From Acholoe squamosa (taxonomy: Eukaryota > Annelida > Polychaeta > Phyllodocida > Polynoidae), in assembly GCA_949317995.1 (NCBI GenBank), contig OX439041.1, positions 8,258,001-8,322,000 on the forward strand: a stretch of 64,000 nucleotides of DNA. The letters are read 5' to 3'. Below the pieces are notes generated by a model. The model did no database searches and was not told the origin of the DNA. It saw nothing but the letters and a program-made list of their open reading frames with translations. This document shows positions 9,163 to 20,233 of this stretch, piece after piece. The position numbers were made by a program, and so were the translations under genes. Numbering within the stretch: the stretch's first letter is position 1; the number at the start of each line of letters is the position of its first letter.

Positions 9163-10760
9163 CATATGAGAAATATCATAAGACTAGTGGTATATAGTGT
9201 AATTACCTCAAGGCTCTTATAAATAGTGTTATTTCCAGTTGTCACTGGTTTATTCAGCTTTAGGCAACATGTAAGAAATATCAATCATACAGTAGTTAGT
9301 ATGTAGGTAATTTGTACATACAGTAAATATACAGTAATTTATAAAGTATAATGTTCTGTTCCACTCCACCTGTGAGGTAATAATAATACAATGTCCAGCA
9401 TAGTTCTAGGTGGGTTCCCACACCTAGCTCCTGACCTGCTGCTTAGAGGAATAATGTAATAATGAATAACTTTACCCTCTGGTGGATGTCTTGATGAAGA
9501 TACCCTCTGGCCACTAATGATGGAAACCAATGCCTGTCTAGCATAGTTTCACCATAGTGCAGTGGTATAGCAGGTAGCAGGAGATGACTGGAGATGTTAC
9601 CTCTGGAGCGGTTCTTGGTGTTCTAACTGTCTAGGAGGTGCAGCCAGGCTATTTGTAGCAAATCTTGGAAAAGCACCTCCAGACTGACTGGGGCCAGTAG
9701 CATCTGTCTAACTCTGCAATTGTTTGAGGGGAGTCTTTCATGTGTCACTGGGTGCACAAAGGACCCCCATGGACGCCGCTGTGTCCCCCTTTGTCTTGGT
9801 CGGTTCTGTAACTTCAAACCCCCATATCTCGGAAGTTTACGCAGTTACGACCGCCATTTTGCGCATGCGCGGAGTTGAATATGCCAAGTTTATAATGCCC
9901 GCTGGATAGGCGTAACTTCCTTAATAATGGGAGTTCCGCCTTGATCCTGGGCTCATTCTAACCGTCTAATTATGGGCTTTCCATAAATGCTTTGATATTT
10001 GACCTAGGTCGCTCAGGAGCGACGCTAGAGCGACTGGACGGTTATGGCGTCGTGCTTATGTAACTCATTGTTCAGTTATTAGAGTGCTCAGACACTCATG
10101 ACGGCGTCAGCGGTGCTCAGGCACCCGTGACGGCCGGTTGCATTCACTTACAACTTATTAGTTTGTGCACTGAACCATGAGGTCGCACACTGAGACCCTC
10201 ATTTTTATTATATTGTGCAGTGAACCATTAGGTCGGACCCTTTGATGTCATAAACTCTGTCTAACTGACTTGGTTTGGTGTGCAGTGGGGCATGAACGCT
10301 CTTATACAAAGTTTGAGCGCTCTTATAGCTCTTAGAACCAACCTCTGTATTAATTTCATAGATATTCTTTGATTAATACAAAATATGTTAGAATTTATGG
10401 AATAATAAAATGGTATATCATACAATACCCAGTTATAAGATCTTAAGTCGCCAAGGAGTTTCTAAGTCGGGGGGGGGGGGATTTTTCTCTGATTAGCCAC
10501 ATAGCTGACATAAGTAAGCTGGTATAATCAGTCACCCCTTCTACGAGGATAATTTGTGGAAGAGGATTTGTATATTCTGTAACTAGTCATTTATTTGTTG
10601 TTCTTTTGTTGATGCTTTTTCACATATGTATATATTCATGATACTGGTATTAGACATTGCTTTCTTTTCTGTTGTTGTTAATGTATCTCACCTTGTATAT
10701 TACCTAATGAGATGGCATCATTATTATCCCATTATTATTTGAAATGGTACTTTGTATTAA
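9163..10760. other. Intergenic, no gene seen
   Basis: A/T-rich to about 9540, then a CpG-containing stretch (about 9760-10320) with short duplicated phrases such as GTGCTCAG..CACTCATGACGGC and GTGCTCAG..CACCCGTGACGGC. This could be a promoter-like or LTR remnant, but I found no partner copy. A G10 run lies at 10473-10482. No ORF here looks real. Confidence 0.5.
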
Positions 10761-11666
10761 TTTAACAACAGTAAGGGGCTGGTGATTTCTTCAATTAATT
10801 GTCGTAGTTTTGAAGACAAACATGAAGAGATATACAAGTTATTGAAACGAAGTGATATAATTTGTCTATGTGAAACCTGGCTTAAGCCTGCTTCACCAGA
10901 GGGAATTATAAATATACCTGATCGTATTTTGTATAGAAATGATCGAATTGGTAAGAATTGTGGTGGAGTAGGCCTTAGTTGTAGATCTGGTTTATGTCGA
11001 TATATTAGCATTGTAAATGATTTGACTATTCAATCGATTGATTTTGAAAGTATTGCTATTATGCTATGTCTACCGGGTGAGAAAGAACAGCTCATAGTAT
11101 CTATTTATAGAATACCAAATACCAATGTACCAAATTTTCTTACTTTTCTAAAGAAGGTAGCTGGATTTGAATATAATGATAATCAAGGGAGACATGAGAC
11201 TTGGGTATTAGGTGATATTAATCTAAATATGTTTGATGATACTGATGCAAGCTGTGAGAGTTTTAGGTCATTATGTAAAGATTTAGGATGGAAAATTCTG
11301 GTACATGAGGTTACTCGTCCCTTTAGTGGTACTTGTATTGACAATGTATTATCAAATTGTGTTAACATTACTGATGCAGGTACGGTAGAAGCATTCATTT
11401 CTGATCACATTCCTGTATTTGGCTGTAAGGGCCGTGAGAATTACAAGTATACTAAATCAACTTATTCGGGCCGTGATTATAGGAATTTTAAAGAAAGTAA
11501 TTTCAAAGATTTCCTGCAATCTTGTGATTGGACATTGTATTATGATAAAAATTTGAGTACTGACGTGCTGTGGGACATGTTCCTAACACCTATTAATCAG
11601 TATCTGGATAAATATCATCCCTTTGTTGAGAGATTAGTTAAAAAAAAACAAGAAAAGGTTGGATAG
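10761..11666 (+). CDS. LINE endonuclease domain (5' part of ORF2)
   Basis: Apurinic-type endonuclease that nicks target DNA to prime reverse transcription. The typical opening motif is present as SSINCRSF, then CLCETWL with the catalytic glutamate, GDINLN, and near the end a SDHIPVF with the catalytic Asp-His. Translation from a GTG at 10782 is only a tracking convenience; the natural start lies upstream of the truncation. The frame ends at 11666, just after an A8 run at 11641-11648. Downstream the protein continues in another frame, consistent with loss of one base in that run. Confidence 0.85.
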   Translation, partial: FNNSKGLVISSINCRSFEDKHEEIYKLLKRSDIICLCETWLKPASPEGIINIPDRILYRNDRIGKNCGGVGLSCRSGLCRYISIVNDLTIQSIDFESIAIMLCLPGEKEQLIVSIYRIPNTNVPNFLTFLKKVAGFEYNDNQGRHETWVLGDINLNMFDDTDASCESFRSLCKDLGWKILVHEVTRPFSGTCIDNVLSNCVNITDAGTVEAFISDHIPVFGCKGRENYKYTKSTYSGRDYRNFKESNFKDFLQSCDWTLYYDKNLSTDVLWDMFLTPINQYLDKYHPFVERLVKKKQEKVG

Positions 11667-13622
11667 ATGATGAAGTAATGGATCTTGTTTTTGAGAGGGA
11701 AGGGTGGTTAAGGTTGTATAAGGTGAATAAAAGTGATGAAGAGAAGCAAGCTATTAAAGATTGCAGGAGAAAAATTAGGAAAAAAATAAAAGCTAATCAA
11801 ATTGGTGGTATTATGCAAGAGTGAATGTAGAGGAAATCCTAAGAGTTTTTGGAAATATATTAATAACATGTTTAAGGGTAATGGGTCTGAGATTTATCAA
11901 GATATGAAGCACCATGTAGATGGTGTTAAGGTCCCATCTGAAACTGCTTGTGAATATATTAATCAATACTTTTGCAATATTGGAAAAGACTTACATGTGG
12001 CTTCTGTTGGTAAAGTACAGTGTGATATGGATAATAATGTGAATATAGAGGAAATCATTCAGAGTGGAATTTTCTCTGAATCGAATATAAAGATTAATTC
12101 CTGGGATATCTATTATACAGTAAAAGAGATTGATAAAAATAAATCATCCGGAATAGAGGGGATCAGAGGTGATATACTACAATGTGCAATAATATGCCTG
12201 CTAGATCAATTTACTTTTCTTGTTCGGAGAAGTTTTGATAGTGGTGGTTTTCCTGTCAAATGGGCTTCTGCATTGGTCAAGCCATTACCCAAAGACGGAG
12301 ATTTATCACAAGTTAAGAATTGGAGGCCTTTTTCGCTATTGCCAATGCCCTCAAAAATTATTGAAAAAATAATGTATTATCATTTAAGTTGTGCCATGAA
12401 AGATCACGATAATTTTTCAGATGAGCAATATGGTTACAAGAAAGGTAGTGGTACAGGTGATGCCACCTTTGACTTTGTTAATGATCTATATGAGTATCAA
12501 AATGATGGTTTAATAACAGGGGCCCTATTTATTGACTTTACTAAAGTGTTTGACAGTGTAATTCATGTTAGACTTCTGGAAAAAATTAGCAAATTAGGTT
12601 TCAGCAAAAATAACTTTCTCTGGTTTAATAGTTATCTAAAAAACCGCAAACAAAGAACTAGTTATGGCAATAATGTCTCTCAAGAATCTGAAATCAAATA
12701 TGGTGTCCCACAAGGGTCTGTTTTAGGCCCCCTGTTGTTTGTTTTATACATAGATGACGTGATTAAAAAGTTGAACGAGTCCAAAATTAAAATGTATGCA
12801 GATGACATTGTTTTATATTATGCAGCGAAAACACCCCAAGATGTAATGAGAGTGTTAAATGAGGATCTTGAACGCTTTAAGACATGGGTATCTCACAACA
12901 GGTTGACTGTTAATCCAAAGAAAACAAAATTTATGTGGTTTTGTAGTGCTCACAAATTGAAAAATTGTCCAGATACAGATATTGTAATAAATGGTACCAG
13001 AGTAGAAACTGTAAGTTTTTTCCCCTACCTAGGAGTTACAGTAGACAGTAAGTTAAGTTTTGACAAACAAGTTAAGCTTATTAAAAGAAACATTTGTAAT
13101 AAATTATTTAGATTTGCTAAATTAAGGAAATATCTCACACAAGAAGAAAGTATAAAAATATATTGTTGTACCATCCGGCCGATTATTGAATATTGCTCTT
13201 TTATAAGTACTAGTTGTAATGAGGAAGGTTTAAAGGCATTACAACGTTTACAGAATAGAGCTTTGAGAATTTGCCTTAGATGTAATATTGTTAAATATAG
13301 TGTTGATGAGTTACATGTCATCTGTAAAGTGGAAAAATTAGAACAAAGATTTGATATGTTACTTTTAAGTTTGATGTATAAGAAATCCAAGGATCAGATA
13401 AATCATGGTCATGCATATAATACAAGATCGCAAAATAAGATATGTTTTAAATTGCCAAGAAGAATATCTCGCCATTATAAAAGATTGCCATGGTACAGGG
13501 GTGTAGTCCTCTGGGACCTACTATCTGAGGAGGTTCAGAGGGCTACCACAAAAGTTAAATTTAAGAATGAGGTTAAAAAGTTAAAAAATCTCAGATCAAG
13601 GCTAAAGGTTGGATATAACTAA
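11667..13622 (+). CDS. LINE reverse transcriptase domain (3' part of ORF2)
   Basis: Between 11657 and about 11815 the coding frame is shifted (WIDDEVMDLVFEREGW is readable there). It then returns to the original frame and runs to 13622. The reverse transcriptase block shows FIDFTKVFDS (catalytic Asp), PQGSVLGPLLF and YADDIVLYY with both catalytic aspartates intact, followed by the thumb and a Cys-containing C-terminal region. It copies its own RNA at a nicked target. Except for the two indels no stop interrupts it, so the copy is fairly young. Confidence 0.88.
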
Positions 13623-14379
13623 GGAACAAAGGTTGATGGAGACGGTGTAGTCACCGCCCCGCTCCAAATATTATTTATGTGATCAGCATATTTTCATCAT
13701 TATATAATATTATATCGTTGATGATCATTTGATTGTATTTTGTGTTTCTTGTGTCATATTGATATATATCTCAACAAATACTATGTGATTGATTTGATAC
13801 ACTTGCCTGCTTCCTTACTGTTATTGTACATAATGACATATGTCTGATTATGTGGAGTCTATATTTACTTCAACTGTTTGGTATCTGTTTGAAATATAAA
13901 TAAAATTGGTCGGCTCTATAGCGTTACATAAATGAACCTGACAGTTCATTAACGCAATGAGCTAGTCCAAAAAAAAAAAAAAAAAAAATTGCGAGGACAG
14001 CAGTTTTATGAGTGGTTATAACAGCAGGTGTGCAGTGGCATACCTGCTGGGATTTCTGGGATAGCCCTATAGATTACATAGAAAATAACCATAATTTATG
14101 ACCCCACCCCCCACCCCCACTCCCCCTCGAAACAAGACACGGGAAAATCCTGTGAACGACTGGTGAATCTGTGAGCACATATTCTCGGGAAGATCCTGGG
14201 AATAGTACCCACAATCCCGTGAATTACCCTGATATTCCCCAGTTTTTAACAGGGCCCTCTAGTGAGATTTATACACATAAGTCTGATTCTTCAGCATAAA
14301 GTGAAGATGCCAGAGCCCACCAGGGGCCTCTGTGTGAGCATGGAATCCTGGTTTGGTCCAAAGAACAGAGAGAGGGAGT

Positions 14380-14439
14380 GAGATGGAAAGAAATGAGAGG
14401 GCAAGAGAGGCACAGAGAGAGCAAGTGAGATAGATATAA

Positions 14440-14470
<31 letters not shown>

Positions 14471-14590
14471 AAGGAGAGAGAGAAAGGGAGAGGGAAACGG
14501 GAGAAAGAGAGGAAGGCAATAGAGGGAGGGAAGAGAGAGAAAGAGAGCAAAATAGAAAGAGAGCGAGGCAGAAAAAAAAGAGGGAGAGCC
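14380..14590. repeat. (GA)n-rich low-complexity tract
   Basis: Almost pure purine on the plus strand with GAGAGAGA runs (about 14436-14462) and degenerate GGGAGA/GAAAGA units. The minus-strand Ser/Leu-rich ORFs across it are artefacts of composition. Confidence 0.95.
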
Positions 14591-14899
14591 TTGCCCCCCC
14601 AAAAAAAGGAAAATTGATTGACTTAAGCTACTGACAAAATTGATACATAAAGTTGATTGAATCATAATATTATGTGTCCCATTCTAATATGTGTGTGGTG
14701 CACATATGCATGGGCACTGACACATTCATCTGTGAAGATGTGTAATGTAGTTCTCGCCGTGAATATGACGTCAGTTGTCGAAATGGCGTTAAACATTTAT
14801 TACTCACTCACTCTCCCGTTCTAATAATTATGACCCTTATTGATATCTCACTAAATGTGCATGTTTGCTAGACATGTCTTGAACAGAATTGAACCCTTT

Positions 14900-15110
14900 A
14901 AGGGCTAACCCTAATGCATTAATGCATTTTGGTTGTCATGATACATTAATGCAGCCAGGGCTACATTCAAGCGTCATGCTTACGCTTTGGGAAGATCAGC
15001 ATGATGCCCCAATGAAGTGCTGGCAAGCAGACTCCCCAAGTCTTCATCGGTAAAACATGCCAGCCAATGGGCATGTTACACTACTGCATCAGCAGACCTT
15101 AAAGAGTTAT
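14900..15110. repeat. Palindromic non-autonomous element, short member
   Basis: Starts with CCCTTTAAGGGCTAA and ends with CCTTAAAGAGTTA in inverted order. Inside are ATGCATTAATGCAT, CATGATGCCCC and CCAATGGGCATG motifs shared with the elements at 27489-28190 and about 57600-58026. It is probably a miniature inverted-repeat element; the transposase family is not evident. Confidence 0.55.
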
Positions 15111-16771
15111 GTAGCATTTAGAGGCCTGGCAAATAGGCACTCAATGATTATAGGGCATGCTAAGTTGTTTACGGGCACTAAGTAAAGAGTCAGCTAAATT
15201 TAGACTGTCAAGGTGGTAGGGTGCAGGCAAACCACCTGTGGTATACACTTACAGAACAGGTCATTTTAGTCAGATGGGGAGGGGGATTTCTGGGGCATAA
15301 ATGGGTGAATGTAAAAGCATATCTAAATTCAGCCTCCCATGAAAAATATACTGGCATCATTTAACCCTGTCTGTGCTGTCTACTTAACCATGTAAAAGTG
15401 CCCAAAATCTCACTGTGCCTTATTCACTGTACTAAATAAATACCCAGACATTTGGTTTGGTCTTTACCCCTGGTCCATATCCAAGACAGGTACTTATGAA
15501 ATTTTAGTGCTGAAGAGTTATTTTAACACCTCCCCACCCCCACTAACCACTGGTACTTATATGAGACCAGCAATCATTGCTGAGTGTCAAGAATTAATCT
15601 TCTCAATAATGAGCATCAAGATACTCACATGGAAAACTTTTCTGACTCTCTTTTGTGTCATTTTTGGGAGGAAAATATTTGGGGAAATCTCAAATTTACA
15701 CCAGACTTCCTTCATATGGGATGCATGCCATAGTTCAATCCATTGAAAATACACTGTAACAGGTTTATGCCTAGGTCCATCACACCTCATGTATAGACTC
15801 ACTATGAACTATGTGATATTTAATGGACTATAACTATGTGATATTTAATGGACTATTAATACATAAATACCATGTTATGACATGTGTCCGTCGAGAACAT
15901 ATTTGAGTATGATTTGAAAAATGAATATGACATATCAGATGGAAATAGAACCACCCCTGTGCCCCCTCACCCCTGCTGATACCTACTGAACACTCCCAAA
16001 CACCAACAGGACTAACCAGTTTGGGCGACACTGCCCCACCTCAGCTGCCATTTCCACCTGGCTCACCTACACACAAGACCTGTCTCCAAAAACTGAGGGT
16101 AACAGTGGGTAAGTATAAATTTGCCATTTTTCACCATTTTCTATTCATTATGACATGCAAAGGTCACCATTTTCTTGCTGCTCTATTCATAAAGGCACTT
16201 ACAATCCTAAATAGGAAATGGCACTAGTATCTCAATATTACCAATAGCATTGTACCTTGTTGTGTGCAATATTCATGAATGCTAATTCAAGCACTTTACC
16301 AGCATTTGCAATGATCCATAAAAGAAATCCTAAGTACTTGACTGGATCTTTATTTGCAATAATATGTGATATTGTACATCTGAAGGCATGATTGCAAACC
16401 TATACATGTAATTGTGTGGCCACTGGCTGTGTTCAGAAATAGCCCTCCTTATTGCAGCTGCATACTACTACTATACAACTAAGTGTGAGAGGCAGTCAGA
16501 CCCTTTCCGAATCCAGGTCATAGTGGGCCCACCTTGTGTACTGATTACCTTACCTCTTATACAGTGTACCCATTCCCAGCCAGCCTAATTTGGGTAACTC
16601 ACACAAGCACCTAGCAGAAGGTGACTTTACTTGTATGCAGGGTTGTTGTAGATTGCAACACTCATGGTCAGATTCCCCTTCTGTCCCAGTATATTTACAT
16701 GTCTGTAGATGTGTCCACACTCACATCCATCTATGTACATACATTCCCTTTTATCCACATACACTTACATG

Positions 16772-17066
16772 CCTCATGTCCACATGCACCCCCTCACACA
16801 TCCACATCCTCTCTATGTCCACATCCCCTCTAAGTGCACACACACCTCCCTCTATATACACACCCACCTCCCTCTGTGTCCACACCCACCTCCCGCTATG
16901 TCCACACCCCCCTCTCTCTGTGTCCACACTTAACTCCCTATATGTCCACACCCATCTCCCTCTGTGTCCACACACACCTCCCTCTGTGTCAACACCCACC
17001 TCTCTCTATGTCAACACCCAGTTCCCTCTGTGGTCACACCCACTTCCCTTTGCGTTTACACCCACC
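16772..17066. repeat. 22-bp minisatellite, left part
   Basis: Units of about 22 bases, consensus CCACACCCACCTCCCTCTRT plus GT. There are no stop codons in any plus frame, which creates long His/Pro/Ser ORFs that are not genes. The array is cut at 17066-17068 by the long-inverted-repeat element and resumes in the same orientation at 25270. Confidence 0.93.
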
Positions 17067-17068
17067 TA

Positions 17069-17750
17069 CAGTGGCCCACAAGGGTCAAATTGAAGTTGAA
17101 GTAAAGAGTTGACTTTCACAAAAAAGTTAGAGTCCAAAACCAATATTAATGTTCAAAGTCAATTTCACTTCATTGCTGTCAAACTGTCAAGGTGTCAACT
17201 CATGAAAACCAACTTGTGACAGGTATCTTTTAGCATTGCATGGTGCACTCTGTCTTTCTATATGAACAAAGTTTATACCAGCAACTACTGGGTAGCTATC
17301 GGTTCCCTCACACAATATCTGATGGTTCCACACCAAGTAGTTGGTGGTTCCAGCATGCTGTAACTGGTGGTTCCCACCCACTGTAACTGTGGTTCCACAC
17401 CTATCCGCTACTGGCACTGGATCCCATACCAAGTAGCTGCTGGTTCCCACACCCAGCACTTGGTGGTTCCCATGCACATTAGTTGCTGTTTCCTGTACCC
17501 AGTACATGCTGGTTCCCACATCCAGTAGCTGCTGGTTCCAATATAAAATGGTTTCTAACCCAAGTAGCAGCTGGATCCCACACCCTTGCTGGTTCTTGCA
17601 CCCAGTACCTGCTGGCTTCCACATAGAGTAGCTGGTAGTGGTTCCCACATCCATTAGGTGCTGGTTCCTGCACCCACTTCCTGCTGGTTCCCAAATAGAG
17701 TGCCTGCTGGTTCCTACATCAGGTAATTGGGAGTTCTTAAAAGACTAGCT
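17069..17750 (+). repeat. Left inverted-repeat arm
   Basis: Outer 120 bases are unique-like, followed by irregular repeats of a phrase like GCTGGTTCCCACAYCCAGTA. The reverse complement of this region is found at about 24580-25267, including matching phrases around the spacer that mentions tatagacatatagaaagac. No coding sequence is credible in it. Confidence 0.88.
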
Positions 17751-18043
17751 GTCAAAATAAGTCAAATGGGTCAGGATAGGTCAAATTAGGTCAATATGTT
17801 GAAAATAGGTCATATTGGTCAAAAGTATGTCTATTCGGGTAGCATAGGTCAAATTATGTCAAATATGGTGAAAATAGGCCAAATTGGTCAAAAGCAGGTC
17901 AATTAAGGTAGGATAGGACAAATTAGAGTAAATATGGTGAAAATAGGTCAAATTGGTCAAAAGTAGGTCAATAAGGTCAGGATAGGTGAAATTAAGTCAA
18001 ATAGGGTGAAATTAGGTCTAATTGATAAAAAGTAGGTCGATAA
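17751..18043 (+). repeat. AGGTCA-rich tandem array, left segment
   Basis: Degenerate repeats such as AGGTCAAATTAGGTCA and GGTGAAAATAGGTCAAATTG. The hexamer AGGTCA recurs many times. The array is interrupted at 18043/18044 by the Ngaro element and continues in the same orientation from 23528. Confidence 0.9.
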
Positions 18044-18227
18044 GCTACTTATATGCGCGCATATAAGTGGTGATAAATGGGCAGTAGCAGTTCCCAAATG
18101 TATTACCAGATGTCACCACTTCCACTCACCTGTTATGTAACAGGTTCCTTCACTGGTGGCCTTGTAGTCGGCCATATTGCCTAGCCCCAGGAAGGACCAC
18201 CGGTCTCACATTGGAGATTTTTTTTCT
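18044..18227 (+). repeat. Ngaro split direct repeat A1
   Basis: 184 bases beginning GCTACTTATATGCGCGCATA (itself an inverted ATATGCGCGCATAT core) and ending TTGGAGATTTTTTTTCT, nine bases before the gag ATG. Identical by eye to A2 at 23243-23426. It presumably carries the promoter; the 5' boundary follows a shared ATAA. Confidence 0.93.
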
Positions 18228-18235
18228 CAGTCATC

Positions 18236-20233
18236 ATGACTAAATGCGTGGCCTGTGATACTTCCTACCATGGTAACGCGGCCAAGTGCCCGAATTGTGG
18301 GGTGACCAATCCGGGGAAACGTCATTCTCCGGAGGATTCGGAAGAATTACCTGGTTCAGCGGATTCAGCCGAGCGTGACGAGCAGGAGGCCACGGAGGCC
18401 AGGCAGAGCGACCGGCCGCCCCACGGGAAGGACGGTCAACATGGTGAGCTTAGCAGCTTTGGGGAGGAATCTACACAAAATGATTTATTGCATCAGATTG
18501 AACTTGAAAGGGCCAGGAAATCAAAAATTGATGAAATGTGTAAACGCAAGGAGTTGGAACTAGAGTTGGCCAGCCTTAGGGCTGAAAATAACAGATCTCT
18601 TCGCCAATTAAACGAAGGCGTACGGGCTTGGCGAGGTGCCATGGGTGCGTTCGAGGCTGAAAATTCTTCTCTTACTGCTAGTGCACCATGTTGGAATCCT
18701 TCAGGGTTGGATGCGGTAAGAAACGAAAGTGGTGGGTCGAACGCCCTAGGTGCGTTCGAGGCCCAAACTTCTTTTCTTGCTGCTAGTGCTACGTATTTGA
18801 ACTCATCAGAGTTGGATACAGTAAGGAATAAAGGTGGGGACTCGAACACACCAGGCTTCCAAACTGGCCAATCACAAGCCAGCTCCAACTTTAACTGCGG
18901 AGCCCAAAATGGCCGCCCTGTACTTCCGGAAAGCCGGTTTTCGGCCGCAAACACTGTTTTAGGGCCTAATTCTAAAGTTATGGGACCCTCCGCAGGCCAA
19001 TCCGGCCTTGAAACCACCTCAGGTATGTTTGAATTACCCAACTTGAGTAAAAAATTGCCTCCAGTAGAGGGAAATACCCAAGTAAACAAGTCGCTCACCC
19101 GCGATAACAAGCCACCTTCCCGGTACAATCACCCGGTCCCCAGAGACAATCAACCTGACTATCCAGTGGGTCAAAGTCATTCCCATGGTGAATTAGACAA
19201 TGATTATCAGGAGTTCCTACTGTGGAAACTGTGGAGAAGTGGTGGTGTAGCTACTAACACTGTTCCTCAGCTGTTCTACAGAGATGGCACACCTTATTCC
19301 CCACCTGTCACACCTGTTAGTCAGACTGTCAGTTGGCCTGGTGTGGGTCAATTTAGGGCACCGGATGGCAGGCTAAAGTTCCCACCTACACCTATGGTAT
19401 ATGGTAACCCGACTACTTCTCATATGTATGGGATTCCAGTCCCAACATCCCATCAGCAGCAGGCTTCATATCAGTTTGGCGTTATTCCTAACCCACAACA
19501 ACAGTACCAGGCTGCAGGAATCATACCCAATCAACAAAGCCTGTTCCAGGCTCCTGGTGTTCAGTCTGTGCAACCTCAAATTCCACATAACCCAACAGCA
19601 TGGAATCCTAACCAGCAACTACAACACCAAGCTCAAGGCGCCCCAATGGTGATATTTTCACCAAACAATGCCAGTGGCAGTAAGTTTGTGACCTATGACA
19701 TTGAACAGCACATGCCGCATGATAAAGTAAAAAAACCCGCCTTGAATGATGTTATTTCTGCTAGCATGGGTCTCTTGAATAGCATGTTGGCTAGAAACTT
19801 CCCATGTAAAAACTATGGTAAACATGTTAAATTCCTAACTGACAAGAAAGCATTCTACAATGAGGATGCTCTCATTCAGTATGATCTTGCGATGCGTGAA
19901 AGGGGAGAATCGTTTGGTGAACACACATTCTGCTATTTCGATCACGACATCTTCTCAAACAGTGTTGGTCTTGAGAATCTTAGTGCCGAGCACTTATGTA
20001 ATGTTCTTGGTATCCAGCCTCCATCATCTCAAAGTGGTGCTGGTACTGTTGCGGGATCGAGTAGTAAGAGGAAAAAGAACAAAAAGAAAAAGTCAGATGA
20101 AATTCACTGTTGCTATGCATTTAACGGTGATAATGGTTGTAACGCCAAAGATTGCCCTCACCCACATGTATGTCGCTCTTGTGGGGGTAATCACACAAAA
20201 CTAAAGTGCACTGTGAAAAAATCAAATGATTGA
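18236..20233 (+). CDS. gag: Ngaro Gag-like protein
   Basis: 665 residues from the ATG nine bases after A1. The N-terminus has a CxxC..CxxC zinc-ribbon-like pair (residues 4-22), then an acidic low-complexity part and a coiled coil (about 80-125). A segment of about 35 residues is duplicated in tandem (AMGAFEAEN.. and ALGAFEAQT..). A Gln/Pro-rich region (about 390-480) precedes a compact capsid-like region (about 500-600), and a Lys-rich stretch leads to Cys/His clusters (CCYAFN..CPHPHVCRSCGGNH) typical of DIRS/Ngaro Gag nucleic-acid-binding ends. It would package element RNA. It ends in TGA, and the pol frame continues in phase immediately after, suggesting readthrough or a simple nonsense change. 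Confidence 0.8.
   Translation: MTKCVACDTSYHGNAAKCPNCGVTNPGKRHSPEDSEELPGSADSAERDEQEATEARQSDRPPHGKDGQHGELSSFGEESTQNDLLHQIELERARKSKIDEMCKRKELELELASLRAENNRSLRQLNEGVRAWRGAMGAFEAENSSLTASAPCWNPSGLDAVRNESGGSNALGAFEAQTSFLAASATYLNSSELDTVRNKGGDSNTPGFQTGQSQASSNFNCGAQNGRPVLPESRFSAANTVLGPNSKVMGPSAGQSGLETTSGMFELPNLSKKLPPVEGNTQVNKSLTRDNKPPSRYNHPVPRDNQPDYPVGQSHSHGELDNDYQEFLLWKLWRSGGVATNTVPQLFYRDGTPYSPPVTPVSQTVSWPGVGQFRAPDGRLKFPPTPMVYGNPTTSHMYGIPVPTSHQQQASYQFGVIPNPQQQYQAAGIIPNQQSLFQAPGVQSVQPQIPHNPTAWNPNQQLQHQAQGAPMVIFSPNNASGSKFVTYDIEQHMPHDKVKKPALNDVISASMGLLNSMLARNFPCKNYGKHVKFLTDKKAFYNEDALIQYDLAMRERGESFGEHTFCYFDHDIFSNSVGLENLSAEHLCNVLGIQPPSSQSGAGTVAGSSSKRKKNKKKKSDEIHCCYAFNGDNGCNAKDCPHPHVCRSCGGNHTKLKCTVKKSND

Larger units (their letters stand above)
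10761..13988 (+). mobile_element. Non-LTR retrotransposon (LINE, jockey/CR1-like)
   Basis: Contains an AP-type endonuclease, a reverse transcriptase, a 3' UTR with AATAAA at 13899-13904 and a 20-A tail at 13969-13988, the hallmarks of target-primed retrotransposition. The endonuclease frame is open only from 10761, with no ORF1 or ATG upstream, so the copy appears 5' truncated. Two single-base indels break the frame. No target-site duplication was identified. Confidence 0.9.
13989..16771. other. Intergenic with simple repeats, no gene seen
   Basis: Contains a C-rich stretch (14101-14130), a purine (GA)-rich simple repeat (about 14380-14590) that opens false ORFs on the minus strand, and a short palindromic element (14900-15110, listed separately). 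The remainder is A/T-rich single-copy-looking DNA with no convincing exon. Confidence 0.5.

Noticed and set aside
14259-14665. Ser/Leu/Pro-rich minus-strand ORFs
   Set aside because: Translation of a GA-rich simple repeat in three frames; no independent coding signal.
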